The translations under genes and the position numbers were made by a program. DNA of 64,000 nucleotides from Enterobacter sp. JUb54 (GTDB lineage: Bacteria > Pseudomonadota > Gammaproteobacteria > Enterobacterales > Enterobacteriaceae), in assembly GCF_014298075.1 (NCBI RefSeq), contig NZ_CP060418.1, positions 1,612,001-1,676,000 of the forward strand. The letters are read 5' to 3'. The notes beneath the pieces are model-generated. The model had not been told where the DNA came from, searched no databases, and worked only from the letters and a program-made list of their open reading frames with translations. Below, piece after piece: positions 45,980-55,832 of this stretch. Each line of letters opens with the position of its first letter. The stretch's first letter is position 1.

Positions 45980-46935
45980 AGCACGCCGGTGCTGAAATGC
46001 AGCGCCGGTTCAACATCTATCGCCAGCCAGGTAGGGCCATCCAGATCGGCAAAGCGCGCCAGCGGTGCCAGCGGCAGCGCCGCAGAGATGGCCCGCGACG
46101 TGCAGAGCATGCAGCCGAGCATTCGTTCAAACCCGAGCTCCTCAGCCTCCTGAGCCAGAAACAGTGCTTCGGTCAGACCGCCGGTTTTATCCAGTTTGAT
46201 ATTCACCATCTCATAGCGCCCGCGCAGCTTCGGCAGGCTGGCACGGGTATGGCAGCTTTCATCGGCGCAGATCGGCAACGGGTGAATAAAATTCTCCAGC
46301 GCGGCATCGTCGTCCGCCGGTAGCGGCTGCTCGAGCATCGCTACGCCGATATCCGCCAGCAGCTGGCAACGTGCCGCCAGCCCGTCGCTGTGCCAGGACT
46401 CATTGGCGTCGACAATCAGCGTGGCCTGCGGCACCGCGTTACGGATGGCAATCAGTCGTTCGCTGATCAGATGATCGTCCAGCTTCACCTTCAGGAGCCG
46501 GGCGCCGTTTTCCCACAACGCTGCGGCGCTGGCCGCCATCTGCTCCGGGGTGCCAATCACCACGGTTTGCGCCGTGACCACCCGATTCGGCAGCCCCACC
46601 CCCAGCAGTTGCGGGATCGTTTTCCCGACGCCTCTTGCCTGCAAATCCCACAAGGCGCAATCCACGGCATTACGCGCCGCGCCGGCCGGCAATAGCTGCT
46701 GCAGCTGTTCGCGGGTGACGCCGCTCTCCAGCTGCTCGCCAATGGCGAGGATCTGCGCCATCACCGAAGCGATGCTCTCGCCATAGCGTGGGTAGGGGGT
46801 GCACTCCCCGACGCCTTTCACGCCGTTCTCTTCCACTTCCACCACCACCACTTTTGCCTCGCTGCGGCTGCCGCGGGCAATCACAAAGGGAGTATGTAAG
46901 GGCCAGGCTTCTTCATACACTCGCAGATTTCGCAT
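45970..46935 (-). CDS. ycjG: L-Ala-D/L-Glu epimerase
   Basis: 321 residues from ATG 46935, with GGAGG upstream. Enolase superfamily, muconate-lactonising subgroup: KVKLD with catalytic Lys, metal ligands in DANES, EQPLP and ADES, and second Lys in NIKLDKTGG. Converts L-Ala-D-Glu from MpaA into L-Ala-L-Glu for peptidases, completing this recycling branch together with MppA and MpaA. Confidence 0.95.
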   Translation of the reverse strand: MRNLRVYEEAWPLHTPFVIARGSRSEAKVVVVEVEENGVKGVGECTPYPRYGESIASVMAQILAIGEQLESGVTREQLQQLLPAGAARNAVDCALWDLQARGVGKTIPQLLGVGLPNRVVTAQTVVIGTPEQMAASAAALWENGARLLKVKLDDHLISERLIAIRNAVPQATLIVDANESWHSDGLAARCQLLADIGVAMLEQPLPADDDAALENFIHPLPICADESCHTRASLPKLRGRYEMVNIKLDKTGGLTEALFLAQEAEELGFERMLGCMLCTSRAISAALPLAPLARFADLDGPTWLAIDVEPALHFSTGVLHL

Positions 46936-47038
46936 TCCCAGGTTCCTCCAGGGGAAACAGTAAATAGGATTTGCCGTGCCGATAACGGATGTCATACACT
47001 ACCGGTGACGTTAACTATATGTAAACAGGAAGATAAAC

Positions 47039-47545
47039 ATGTCACAAACCGTGCATTTCCAGGGCAACCCCGTTTCTGTTCAGGGCACCATTCCTCAGGC
47101 AGGCGCCGCAGCGCAGCCGTTTACGCTGGTCGCCAAAGATCTCTCTGACGTCGCGCTGAGCCAGTTCGCCGGCAAACGTAAAGTACTGAATATTTTCCCG
47201 AGCATCGATACCGGCGTATGCGCGGCATCGGTACGTAAATTCAACCAACTGGCATCCGAGCTGGATAACACCGTTGTGTTATGCATCTCTGCCGACCTGC
47301 CGTTCGCCCAGTCTCGTTTCTGCGGCGCGGAAGGCCTGAACAATGTCGTCACCCTCTCCACCCTGCGCGCTCCGCAGTTCCTGGCTGATTACGGCGTTGC
47401 TATTGCAGCCGGTCCACTGGCGGGTCTGGCAGCACGTGCTGTGGTCGTTGTTGATGAAAATGACCAGGTTGTATACAGCCAGCTGGTGAATGAAATCACC
47501 GAAGAGCCGGACTACGATGCAGCCCTGGCTTCGCTGAAAGGCTAA
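47039..47545 (+). CDS. tpx: Thiol peroxidase
   Basis: 168 residues, atypical 2-Cys peroxiredoxin. Peroxidatic Cys61 in [11 protein letters not shown] and resolving Cys95 in SRFCGAEG. Reduces lipid and alkyl peroxides with thioredoxin. Divergent from ycjG, as in E. coli. Confidence 0.97.
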   Translation: MSQTVHFQGNPVSVQGTIPQAGAAAQPFTLVAKDLSDVALSQFAGKRKVLNIFPSIDTGVCAASVRKFNQLASELDNTVVLCISADLPFAQSRFCGAEGLNNVVTLSTLRAPQFLADYGVAIAAGPLAGLAARAVVVVDENDQVVYSQLVNEITEEPDYDAALASLKG

Positions 47546-47562
47546 GATAGCCCGCGAAACAC

Positions 47563-47590
47563 AAGCCTCCGGTGACGGGGGCTTTTTTAT
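47563..47590 (+). terminator. tpx: tpx terminator
   Basis: AAGCCTCC with CGGGGGCTT around GGTGA, then TTTTTTATTT. Confidence 0.8.
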
Positions 47591-47600
47591 TTCTACGGCG

Positions 47601-48656
47601 CTATCTCTGCGGCGCATAGCGCGAAATAACGCGCGCGATCGCCGGGCCGGTCAGCAAAATAGTAAACAACCGCAAGGTCTGCATCGCCATGATAAACGAC
47701 ATATCAGCCCGCGTGCCGGCGGCGATAATCGCCACCGTATCCAGTCCACCGGGACTGGTCGCCAGATAGGCGGTCATAAAATCAAGCGGCAGTACCTGAG
47801 TCACCCCCAGCGCCATCAACGCGCAGACCACAATCAGGCCGATAATCGAGGCGATAATCTGCGGCAGCGTCTTGAGGGCCAGCAAAAAGATGGCCTTATT
47901 AAACTTTAGACCAACGCTCCAGCCAACCGCGGCATAAGCCAGCGCCAGTAGCCATTCCGGCAGCTCCAGCATCAGCCAGCCCTCGCCTTGCACCAGCGCG
48001 CCGGCCAGCATCGGAAAGAGCATGGCGCCGGAAGGAAAACGCGTTTTTAGCCCCAGCCATCCTGCGGCGGCGGTCAGCAGCAATGTACCGGGCAGTTGCC
48101 AGGTTACAGGTGGAAACCAGACTATCTGCTGGCTCATCTCCTGGGCTTCACCACCAAGGGTAAAACGCACCACCAGCGCCGCAGCCCCGGCCACAAACAA
48201 CACCCGCAGGTACTGCATCAACGCCACCAACCGCACGTCAGCACCGTAATCCTGCGCCATCACCACCATCGCCGAGGCGCCGCCGGGCGAGCTACCCCAC
48301 GCCCCGGTCGCGCCGGGGAGCGAGCTATAACGGACCAACAACCAACCGGTCAGGGCGCTGACGGCAAGCGTGGAGAGCAGAATAAACAGCACCAGCGGCC
48401 AGTGTCCGATGAGCACGCCAAAAATCGAGGGGGTCAGCGTGCGGGCGATCATGCAGCCGATAATGGCCTGAGCGGCAATAAAAAAGGGACGGGGTACCCG
48501 GATGTTGGCCCCGCGCAGGCTCAGGGCGATCCCGGCGATCATCGGCCCCAGCAGCAGCGCCGCTGGCAGATGAAGCCAGAACAGCAGCCATGAGAGTCCG
48601 GCAGAGAGAGCCAGCAGTTTCATCCACTGAAGCAGATGACCCGGCGAAGTCGACAT
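47601..48656 (-). CDS. AbrB-family membrane protein
   Basis: 351 residues, about ten hydrophobic helices. AbrB/ammonia-monooxygenase-like family: the repeated motif (GATGAWGSSPGGASAMVVMA and YLATSPGGLDTVAIIAAG) is diagnostic. Members are putative transporters; E. coli AbrB was named as a regulator of aidB, but a true function is not settled. It is an insertion between tpx and tyrR relative to E. coli. Separate from tyrR by ~100 bp and converges on tpx. Confidence 0.8.
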   Translation of the reverse strand: MSTSPGHLLQWMKLLALSAGLSWLLFWLHLPAALLLGPMIAGIALSLRGANIRVPRPFFIAAQAIIGCMIARTLTPSIFGVLIGHWPLVLFILLSTLAVSALTGWLLVRYSSLPGATGAWGSSPGGASAMVVMAQDYGADVRLVALMQYLRVLFVAGAAALVVRFTLGGEAQEMSQQIVWFPPVTWQLPGTLLLTAAAGWLGLKTRFPSGAMLFPMLAGALVQGEGWLMLELPEWLLALAYAAVGWSVGLKFNKAIFLLALKTLPQIIASIIGLIVVCALMALGVTQVLPLDFMTAYLATSPGGLDTVAIIAAGTRADMSFIMAMQTLRLFTILLTGPAIARVISRYAPQR

Positions 48657-48731
48657 CCGTATTCCTGGGAAAATGAGTAAAACCTGAGTATATACAGAAC
48701 GGTGCGAAAGACAGCCCCTTCGTCATAATCA

Positions 48732-48752
48732 ACCGGCTGCCAGGCAGCCGGT
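48732..48752 (-). terminator. tyrR: Hairpin after tyrR
   Basis: ACCGGCTGC and GCAGCCGGT pair around a three-base loop, directly after the tyrR stop. No U run on either strand, so a weak or Rho-assisted site. Confidence 0.45.
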
Positions 48753-48759
48753 AGCAGAC

Positions 48760-50301
48760 TTACTCCTCGCCTTTTTTCTGGCTGAGGCCGTATTCGCGCA
48801 GCTTATTGGCGATCGCCGTATGCGATACCCCAAGACGTTTCGCCAGTTTGCGGGTGCTCGGGAAACTACGGTACAGCTGGGTCAGCACCGAGCGCTCAAA
48901 ACGACGGGTAATATCGTCCAGCGATCCCTCCATGGCCTCTTCGCCTACCGGAAGGGAGGCCGCATCGTGGTCCGGCAGCAAAATATCCTGCGGACGCATC
49001 TCGTAACCATCCAGTTGAGTTAACGCGCGGTAGACCGCATTCTTCAGCTGACGAACGTTGCCAGGCCAGCTGTAGCGGGTCAGGACGGTACTGAGATCGG
49101 CAGAGAGTTTCGGGCGCGGGATCCCCTGCTCGTCGGCAAAACGGGCGACAAACAGTTCGGTCAGCGGAATGATGTCCTGCGGACAGTCGCGCAGCGGCGG
49201 CAGATTCAGGGTCAGTACATTCAGACGATAGTAGAGGTCTTCGCGGAATAACCCTTTTTGCACCAGCTCCACCAGATTCTTCTGGGTGGCGCAGATAACC
49301 CGGACATCGACATGAACTTCGTGATCTTCCCCGACCCGACGGAAGGTGCCGTCATTGAGAAAACGCAGCAGTTTGGTCTGCATCCGCGGCGACATTTCGC
49401 CGATTTCATCCAGCAGCACCGAACCGCCGTTGGCCTGCTCAAAGAAGCCTTTTTTGCCCTGAATGGCGTCGCCGAACAGCTCGCTCTCTACCGCATCTTC
49501 CGGAATCGAGCCGCAGTTCAGCGCCAGATAGGGTTTAGCCGCCCGCGGGCTTGCCAGATGGCAGGCATGCGCCAGCAAATCTTTGCCCGTGCCGGTATCG
49601 CCGACAATCAGCAGCGGCGCGCTCAGCATCGCCAGCTTACGCGCCTGCTCAACGACATGACGCATTTTCGGCCCGACGGCCAGAATCTGGCTGAAGGCGC
49701 TGGTGTCCTGGGTGGTCATGGTTTGCAGCTGGCGCCCCATACGCACGGTCGAACGCAACATCGCGACCGCCCCGGTCAGGACCCGTTCTCCGTGTTCACC
49801 TTCGAGGTACACCGGGGTGATTTCCAGCACGAAGTTCTGTCCGTTCACCACCACATGTTCGCTCAGCGACTCCTGCGGACTGCTTTCCAGCCAGCGCTGA
49901 ACGTTAAAATCGGTAATTAACTGTGCGACCGGATGATCACGCAGCCGCTCCGGGCTTTGCGCAAACAGCTGGCAGCTGGCGGGGTTCGCCAGTTCAACCT
50001 TGCCTTTGGTATCCAGCGACAGCACCGGCTCCGGCATCGCCACCAGCAGCGCGCTCAGCGCCAGGTGTTCACGCTCCGACGGCATCCATGGCACGGTACG
50101 CACGTCGGTCACGCCAGAAATGCGGCGGATTTCCGCCATCAGGCTGCTGAAGTTGGCAAACTCCAGCTCGGCAAAATTGAGGTAAATTCGGCCAATAGGA
50201 TCGATGTCGATGCCGCGCAAATCGATACCGCGTAGCACCAGCAAATCCAGTAATTCGCGGGTCAGACCAAGACGGTCTTCACAAAAGACTTCAAGACGCA
50301 T
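48760..50301 (-). CDS. tyrR: Aromatic amino acid regulator TyrR
   Basis: 513 residues from ATG 50301, exactly the E. coli length; AGGGTG lies upstream. N-terminal ACT domain (MRLEVFCEDRLGLTREL), PAS domain, AAA+ core with Walker A GDTGTGKD and VLLDEIGEMS, C-terminal FIS-type helix-turn-helix (TRKLAKRLGVSHTAIANKLR). The sigma-54 contact loop GAFTGA is absent, as in E. coli TyrR, which works at sigma-70 promoters. Controls synthesis and transport of aromatic amino acids. A TyrR box lies in its promoter. Confidence 0.96.
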   Translation of the reverse strand: MRLEVFCEDRLGLTRELLDLLVLRGIDLRGIDIDPIGRIYLNFAELEFANFSSLMAEIRRISGVTDVRTVPWMPSEREHLALSALLVAMPEPVLSLDTKGKVELANPASCQLFAQSPERLRDHPVAQLITDFNVQRWLESSPQESLSEHVVVNGQNFVLEITPVYLEGEHGERVLTGAVAMLRSTVRMGRQLQTMTTQDTSAFSQILAVGPKMRHVVEQARKLAMLSAPLLIVGDTGTGKDLLAHACHLASPRAAKPYLALNCGSIPEDAVESELFGDAIQGKKGFFEQANGGSVLLDEIGEMSPRMQTKLLRFLNDGTFRRVGEDHEVHVDVRVICATQKNLVELVQKGLFREDLYYRLNVLTLNLPPLRDCPQDIIPLTELFVARFADEQGIPRPKLSADLSTVLTRYSWPGNVRQLKNAVYRALTQLDGYEMRPQDILLPDHDAASLPVGEEAMEGSLDDITRRFERSVLTQLYRSFPSTRKLAKRLGVSHTAIANKLREYGLSQKKGEE

Positions 50302-50370
50302 GGGAGTTTTCACCCTAAAAAGGCCAATGACGGATGAATAATAGGACAGTTATTTGCTGGCGTGAAGATA

Positions 50371-50392
50371 GCTGTCAACAAATATTGACAGC
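50371..50392 (-). promoter_or_regulatory. tyrR: TyrR box upstream of tyrR
   Basis: GCTGTCAA-CAAATA-TTGACAGC is a perfect 8-bp inverted repeat. It has the TGT-N12-ACA spacing and the obligatory G-N14-C of TyrR boxes (consensus TGTAAA-N6-TTTACA). Lies 70-90 bp ahead of tyrR, fitting autoregulation. Confidence 0.7.
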
Positions 50393-50461
50393 ATGGCGGA
50401 AAAAGCGCCGTTGTGGCGTAAAGATATCCGCTCACTGGCGCTGTACCCGGCGCGCGGAAAC

Positions 50462-50487
50462 AAAAAAGCCGCCGGTTAGCCGACGGC
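50462..50487 (-). terminator. ycjF: Terminator of the psp-ycjXF transcript
   Basis: On the minus strand GCCGTCGG-CTAA-CCGGCGGC is followed by TTTTTTG. It ends the run of genes from pspA through ycjF. Confidence 0.8.
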
Positions 50488-50507
50488 CCTGATGATTGAC
50501 GTCGCTA

Positions 50508-51563
50508 TCAGGCCTGAGGTTTACCCTTCTGCAACGTATCCTTGAGCTGGCCTATCAGTTCGCGGCGGAAATCACCCAGCCGCGGTTTATCGTCGGCGAT
50601 CCACGGCAGCGGACGGCACAGCTCCATGGCCTTAATCCCCAGACGGGCGGTCAGCAACCCGGCACCGATCCCCTGGGCCGCGCGCGCCGATAACCGCGCC
50701 GCCAGATCCTGCGACATCCAGTCCATACCGACTTCGCGCACCAGTTCACTGGCCCCGGCGAAGGCGATATTCAGCAGCACCAGGCGGAACAGACGCAGGC
50801 GGCTGTAATAGCCCAGTTCGATACCGTACAGCGTGGCGATGCGGTTAATCAGCCGCAGATTACGCCAGGCGATAAACGCCATATCCACCAGCGCCAGCGG
50901 GCTGACGGCGATCATCAGCGTCGATTCCGCCGCCGAACGGCTGATTTCGCGGCGCGCCTGAGCATCGAGCACCGGCTGCACCAGCTGCGCGTACAGACTG
51001 ACCACTTCGCGGTCATTCTGCGTTTCGTGGATGGCCGCGTACCAGCGTTGTAACGCCGGATGGGCCTGATCCAGTCCAGCCTGCTGGGCCAGCTTCTCGC
51101 AAAATGCGCGCCCTTTGCCGACCGCATGGCTGTGCATCAGATCCCGGGCCTCATCGCGCTCGTGAGCGCGCTGGCGCAGACGCCACAAGCGCCGCCATTC
51201 GGTCGCCACCGAGCCGACCCCGGCGCCGACAATCAGCGCCCCGGCGACGCAGCCGCCGAGGGAGATCCAGTCCTGCGTCTGCCAGGCGGTCATGGTCCAC
51301 TGTACCCCTTGCGCCACTACGCTGACGCCAAAGATCGCCAGCCCGGCACTGACCATCCGCCGCCACAGGCTGCGTTTTGGCCGCAGCACCGACTCCACCA
51401 CCGCCTCTGCTGCGCCCTCTTCTTCTTCCAGCGCGTCGAGACGGGCCGGGGCAAATTTCTCCGCCTCGACGCCATCAAAGGCCCGGGCCGATTTCAGGGC
51501 ATCTATTTTCTCCGCTTCCAGCGGCCCGTCGAAGTCGATACGCGGTTTTATCGGTTCGCTCAT
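50508..51563 (-). CDS. ycjF: YcjF, DUF697/TIGR01620 membrane protein
   Basis: 351 residues. Two central membrane helices (about 75-95 and 102-122) and a C-terminal DUF697 domain ([20 protein letters not shown]). Pairs with the GTPase-like YcjX and belongs to the extended phage-shock response. Overlaps the ycjX stop by four bases. Confidence 0.93.
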   Translation of the reverse strand: MSEPIKPRIDFDGPLEAEKIDALKSARAFDGVEAEKFAPARLDALEEEEGAAEAVVESVLRPKRSLWRRMVSAGLAIFGVSVVAQGVQWTMTAWQTQDWISLGGCVAGALIVGAGVGSVATEWRRLWRLRQRAHERDEARDLMHSHAVGKGRAFCEKLAQQAGLDQAHPALQRWYAAIHETQNDREVVSLYAQLVQPVLDAQARREISRSAAESTLMIAVSPLALVDMAFIAWRNLRLINRIATLYGIELGYYSRLRLFRLVLLNIAFAGASELVREVGMDWMSQDLAARLSARAAQGIGAGLLTARLGIKAMELCRPLPWIADDKPRLGDFRRELIGQLKDTLQKGKPQA

Positions 51564-52957
51564 CGCAATTTATCTCCGATCAAAAATTCAAGCGCTGCGT
51601 CCATGCGGATATGCGGCAGCGGCTTATCAACGTCCATCACCTGCGGACGGAAATTCTCAAACTGGAACCCCTGCTGTTGCCAGAACGCCTGGCCCGGCAG
51701 ACGGGCCGGTACTTCACCCGGATAGACCGTCAGGGGCTGACCATCGCTCAGGCGGGCACCGCGCAATGCGGGAATTTTCTCGCCGTTAACCTCGATTAAC
51801 CCGCTCTGCGTCGCCTGAATCGACGCCAGGCCCAGGCAGTCCATGCTGATGCCTTCGAAGGCGGCATTTTGCCAGGCATCCTGAATCAACTGCTGCAGCA
51901 GAGAGACCATATTGCCGTGCTGATCGACGGTGACGTGGTCAGCTTTGGTGGCGGCAAACAACAGTTTGTCGATCACCGGGGAAAACAGACGGCGGAACAG
52001 GGTCCGCTGGCCATAATGAAAACTCTGCATCAACTGGGTCAGCGCCAGGCGCATATCGTTAAAGGCTTGCGGCCCGCTGTTCAACGGCTGCAGGCAGTCC
52101 ACCAGTACGATCTGGCGGTCAAAGCGCAGAAAATGATCCTTGTAAAAGCCCTTCACGACTTTTTCGCAGTAGTACTTAAAACGCTCGCGCAACATGCCGA
52201 CGTTGCTGTGTCTGTCGGCCTGCGCCAGCCTGGCTTCGCCGATCGCGTCGACATCCGGCCACGGGAAAAACTGCAGCGCGGGCGCCCCGGCCATGTCGCC
52301 GGGCAGCACAAAGCGGCCAGGTTGAATAAAATGCAGCCCTTCACGCTTGCAGGCGTGCAGATAGTCGGTCCACGCGGCGGCAATCTCCGCCAGACGGTTT
52401 TCATCCGCCGGCGCCAGCGGGTCCAGCCCTTCGCACAGCTGACGCCAGCGGGCTGACCACTCCGCACGATCCCCTTGCAACAGGCCGGTCATCTGCCGTG
52501 ACCAGCTCAGGTAATCCTGGGCCAGCATCGGTAAATCGAGCAGCCATTCGCCTGGGTAATCGACAATTTCCAGATACAGCGTGGAGGTTTCTTTAAAGTG
52601 GCGCAGCAGCGATTCGCTGGAGCGGTAGCGTAGCGCCAGGCGAATTTCACTGACCCCGCGGGTCGGCGTCGGCCACACCGGCGGCGAGCCATACAGCTGC
52701 GCCAGTCCTTCATCATAGGTAAAACGAGGAATGCCGAAATCACGTTGCGGCACGCGTTTGACGCCAAGCAGGCGCTCTTCACGGACCGCACTGAGCAGCG
52801 GCAGACGCGCGCCGGAGTGAATATTCAGCAGTTGGTTTACCAGGGCGGTGATAAAGGCGGTTTTACCACTTCGGCTCAGGCCGGTCACCGCCAGACGTAA
52901 ATGCCGGTCAACCCCACGGTTGACCAGCGCATTGAATTCTGTTTTGAGTCGCTTCAT
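51560..52957 (-). CDS. ycjX: YcjX, P-loop NTPase of the Psp regulon
   Basis: 465 residues from ATG 52957, placed at good distance from CAGGA; an ATG two codons earlier is too close to it. P-loop [13 protein letters not shown], then [15 protein letters not shown] as the Walker B/switch region and FAATKADHV as a guanine-specificity-like motif. Near identical in layout to E. coli YcjX. It follows pspD by ~110 bp without a visible terminator, so probably co-transcribed with psp. Confidence 0.93.
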   Translation of the reverse strand: MKRLKTEFNALVNRGVDRHLRLAVTGLSRSGKTAFITALVNQLLNIHSGARLPLLSAVREERLLGVKRVPQRDFGIPRFTYDEGLAQLYGSPPVWPTPTRGVSEIRLALRYRSSESLLRHFKETSTLYLEIVDYPGEWLLDLPMLAQDYLSWSRQMTGLLQGDRAEWSARWRQLCEGLDPLAPADENRLAEIAAAWTDYLHACKREGLHFIQPGRFVLPGDMAGAPALQFFPWPDVDAIGEARLAQADRHSNVGMLRERFKYYCEKVVKGFYKDHFLRFDRQIVLVDCLQPLNSGPQAFNDMRLALTQLMQSFHYGQRTLFRRLFSPVIDKLLFAATKADHVTVDQHGNMVSLLQQLIQDAWQNAAFEGISMDCLGLASIQATQSGLIEVNGEKIPALRGARLSDGQPLTVYPGEVPARLPGQAFWQQQGFQFENFRPQVMDVDKPLPHIRMDAALEFLIGDKLR

Positions 52958-53070
52958 TGCCATCCTGTAGTGCGCTGAAGGAAAGTGCTTTTATTATAAG
53001 CTATTAGGTGAAGATAAGCAGAAAGTTCTGCTGACTGTGCCGCAGGCGCCAGGTACGCCTGCCCGGCCTT

Positions 53071-53289
53071 TTATTTCATCCCGCGGGCAAAGCGATGGGC
53101 CAGGCGGCTGAGCACCGGCTCAAGGGCAACGGCCAGCAGCATTTTTAACGGTCGACGCGCCACCGACTTCACCGCCCAGCCAGCAACGCCGGCCGGCCCG
53201 TAGCGTAACGCCGTCAGCAGCACCAGTTTGCCCACGATTTTCAGACCGGGCTTCATCTTTTGTCCTGTTTGCTGCCATTTGATATTCAT
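53071..53289 (-). CDS. pspD: Phage shock protein D
   Basis: 72 residues from ATG 53289 with GAGG upstream. Contains the PspD core ([20 protein letters not shown], then [17 protein letters not shown]), a membrane-associated helix. Peripheral inner-membrane protein of the Psp system. E. coli pspE, the rhodanese gene next in line, is missing: ycjX follows directly. Confidence 0.9.
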   Translation of the reverse strand: MNIKWQQTGQKMKPGLKIVGKLVLLTALRYGPAGVAGWAVKSVARRPLKMLLAVALEPVLSRLAHRFARGMK

Positions 53290-53308
53290 GCGTGACCTCG
53301 TCGTTAGG

Positions 53309-53668
53309 CTACAGCTGGCGGAACCGGCTGCGCAGCGTAAAAGTATCTGACGTGACGTAACGCTCCATTTCCCGCAGACGGCGCTCACTGGCCGCCAGCT
53401 CCCTGTCCGCCGCGGCTAACAGTTCACCGCTGGAGGGCATTTTCTCGCCATGCAGTTCGCTATCCGGCATCGGGTCGAGAACGAAGGTCAGGATGATGTA
53501 CGCCACCACCACAAAGAAAAACAGGCCAAATATCATCGCCAGCACAGTAATTAAGCGCACCAGTTTGACCGGTACATCCAGGTACTGCGCAATACCGGCG
53601 CAGACCCCTTTGACCATGCCAAGCTGCGGCACGCGCCAGAGTTTTTTATTCAGGTCCAGTCCGCCCAT
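53309..53668 (-). CDS. pspC: Phage shock protein C
   Basis: 119 residues. PspC domain ([20 protein letters not shown]) with a membrane helix (about 42-65) and a C-terminal leucine-zipper-like coil ending in TLRSRFRQL. With PspB it senses inner-membrane stress and releases PspA from PspF. Start overlaps the pspB stop. Confidence 0.95.
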   Translation of the reverse strand: MGGLDLNKKLWRVPQLGMVKGVCAGIAQYLDVPVKLVRLITVLAMIFGLFFFVVVAYIILTFVLDPMPDSELHGEKMPSSGELLAAADRELAASERRLREMERYVTSDTFTLRSRFRQL

Positions 53669-53892
53669 TATTTTTCTCTCCAGTTCGGATGTTCGGCATC
53701 AAGAATGTCTTCCAGCGTCTGGATACGTTCGCGCATGCGCTTCGCATCATCGGTCAGCTGCAATAAACGCTGCTGTTCGTTCTGCGATAAACTGCCGCTG
53801 GCGCTGCGGTTGTTGTAGTGCAGCCACAGCCAGACCGGTAATACGAACAGCACGAACAGCGTCAGGGGTATGGCAATAAAAAGCGTACTCAT
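53668..53892 (-). CDS. pspB: Phage shock protein B
   Basis: 74 residues: one N-terminal membrane helix (LFIAIPLTLFVLFVLPVWLW) and a coiled coil (LLQLTDDAKRMRERIQTLED). Stress sensor partner of PspC. 108 bp downstream of pspA in the same operon. Confidence 0.95.
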   Translation of the reverse strand: MSTLFIAIPLTLFVLFVLPVWLWLHYNNRSASGSLSQNEQQRLLQLTDDAKRMRERIQTLEDILDAEHPNWREK

Positions 53893-54000
53893 GTGTACTC
53901 CTTACAGTGAGTGAACGGCGGCGCATGATCGCGCCGCAACACCTGCGCCTTCAGTCTGCCGGAACTGCACAGCATGTGCCGAAGGCGTGGGCGTATTCCA

Positions 54001-54666
54001 TTAGTTGTTTTGGTTCATTTTACTTTTTAAGGCCGCCAGCTGTTCGCTGATTTCGTCGTCCGCTTTCAGGTCGGCAAACTGTTGGTCCAGGGTTTTCTGT
54101 TTGCCAAAACCATGGCTCTCTGCTTCCGCTTCCATATGGTCGATGCGACGTTCAAAAGATTCAAAACGCGCCATCGCTTCATCAATTTTGCCACTGTCCA
54201 GCTGACGACGTACGTCGCGAGAGGAGCTGGCTGCCTGATGACGTAAGGTTAACGCCTGCTGGCGCGCGCGGGTTTCGCTCAGTTTGTTTTCCAGCTCGCC
54301 AATCTCTTTTTTCATGCGCGTCAGGGTTTCATCGATCATCTGCGCTTCATTTTCGAGGCTGGCAATAAGGTCGGTCAGTTTTTGTTTTTCGATCAGCGCC
54401 GCACGAGCCAGATCTTCTTTATCTTTGCGCAGCGCCAGTTCGGCTTTTTCCTGCCACTCTGCCTGCTGGGCAAGGGCTTGTTCGATACGGCGGCTCAGCT
54501 GTTTCTTTTCGGCCAGCGCGCGGGCCGAAGTGGAACGTACTTCCACCAGAGTGTCTTCCATTTCCTGAATCATCAGGCGAACCAGCTTCTGCGGATCTTC
54601 TGCTTTCTCCAGCAGGGAGTTGATGTTGGCGTTCACGATGTCGGCAAAACGAGAAAAAATACCCAT
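54001..54666 (-). CDS. pspA: Phage shock protein A
   Basis: 221 residues from ATG 54666 ([20 protein letters not shown]), the E. coli start. N-terminal amphipathic helix followed by a long ESCRT-III-like coiled coil (PspA/IM30). Binds damaged inner membrane and, when idle, inhibits the activator PspF. A sigma-54 promoter lies ~60 bp upstream. Confidence 0.96.
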   Translation of the reverse strand: MGIFSRFADIVNANINSLLEKAEDPQKLVRLMIQEMEDTLVEVRSTSARALAEKKQLSRRIEQALAQQAEWQEKAELALRKDKEDLARAALIEKQKLTDLIASLENEAQMIDETLTRMKKEIGELENKLSETRARQQALTLRHQAASSSRDVRRQLDSGKIDEAMARFESFERRIDHMEAEAESHGFGKQKTLDQQFADLKADDEISEQLAALKSKMNQNN

Positions 54667-54727
54667 AATAATAATCCTCATAGTTCTGATATCAGGCGGT
54701 GGCCTGTGGCAATACTGAGAGTATTAA

Positions 54728-54743
54728 TACAAGTTGCGTGCCA
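54728..54743 (-). promoter_or_regulatory. pspA: Sigma-54 promoter of pspA
   Basis: Minus strand TTGGCACGCAACTTGTATT contains TGGCAC-N5-TTGTA, the -24/-12 pattern of E. coli pspA with one base off the TTGCA consensus. AT-rich sequence (ATCAATAAGATAAAAAC) between it and pspF would suit IHF, with PspF sites further up. Confidence 0.85.
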
Positions 54744-54842
54744 AGTTTTTATCTTATTGATTTAAAAAGAAGTGATTGTTATCTGCACAACGGGTTGCTA
54801 GAGTAACCTGGTGAATCACACGATTAAATGGCGAATTTCATC

Positions 54843-55832
54843 ATGGCGGACTACAAGGACAACCTGCTCGGCGAAGCCAACAGCTTTATCGAGGTACTGG
54901 AACAGGTTTCGCGGCTGGCACCGCTCGATAAACCGGTGCTGGTCATTGGCGAGCGCGGTACTGGTAAAGAGCTGATCGCTAACCGCCTGCACTTTCTCTC
55001 TTCCCGCTGGCAGGGGCCGTTTATCTCCCTCAACTGCGCGGCATTAAATGAAAACCTGCTGGATAGCGAACTGTTCGGTCATGAGGCCGGGGCGTTTACC
55101 GGCGCCAGCAAACGTCATCCCGGCCGCTTTGAACGCGCCGATGGCGGAACGCTGTTTCTCGATGAGCTGGCCACGGCGCCGATGCTGGTACAGGAAAAGC
55201 TACTGCGGGTGATTGAATATGGTGAGCTGGAGCGCGTCGGCGGCAGCCAGCCGTTACAGGTCAACGTGCGGCTGGTGTGTGCCACCAATGCCGACCTGCC
55301 TGCAATGGTTGAATCCGGCCATTTTCGTGCCGACCTTCTCGACCGCCTGGCCTTTGATGTGGTGCAGCTGCCGCCACTGCGCGAACGGCAAAGCGACATC
55401 ATGCTGCTGGCGAATCAGTTTGCCATTCAGATGTGCCGCGAACTGGGGCTACCGTTGTTTCCGGGATTCAGCGAAAACGCCTGCGACACGCTGCTGGGCT
55501 ACCGCTGGCCGGGGAATATTCGTGAGCTGAAAAACGTGGTGGAGCGTTCGGTCTATCGCCATGGCACCAGCGACAGCGAACTCGACAACATCATCATCAA
55601 CCCTTTTCATCAACAACAATCGTCGGCGTCGTCACCTCAGCGCGCCGATGCCGACCTGCAAACCGCCGGGACTGCGCTACCGCTGGATCTGCGAAACTTC
55701 CAGCATGAGCAAGAAAAAAACCTGCTGCAGGCAAGCCTACAGCAGGCGAAGTTCAATCAGAAACAGGCGGCGCAGTTGCTCGGCTTAACCTACCACCAGC
55801 TACGGGCGTTGCTGAAAAAGCATCAGCTGTGA
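54843..55832 (+). CDS. pspF: Psp operon activator PspF
   Basis: 329 residues from ATG 54843 (MADYKDNLLGEANSFIEVLE). Sigma-54 enhancer-binding protein without a receiver domain: Walker A GERGTGKE, sigma-54 loop GAFTGA, GGTLFLDELATAP, and a C-terminal FIS-type helix-turn-helix (NQKQAAQLLGLTYHQLRALL). Divergent from pspA, which it activates and whose product restrains it. Its tail overlaps the end of the MFS gene by ten bases. Confidence 0.96.
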   Translation: MADYKDNLLGEANSFIEVLEQVSRLAPLDKPVLVIGERGTGKELIANRLHFLSSRWQGPFISLNCAALNENLLDSELFGHEAGAFTGASKRHPGRFERADGGTLFLDELATAPMLVQEKLLRVIEYGELERVGGSQPLQVNVRLVCATNADLPAMVESGHFRADLLDRLAFDVVQLPPLRERQSDIMLLANQFAIQMCRELGLPLFPGFSENACDTLLGYRWPGNIRELKNVVERSVYRHGTSDSELDNIIINPFHQQQSSASSPQRADADLQTAGTALPLDLRNFQHEQEKNLLQASLQQAKFNQKQAAQLLGLTYHQLRALLKKHQL

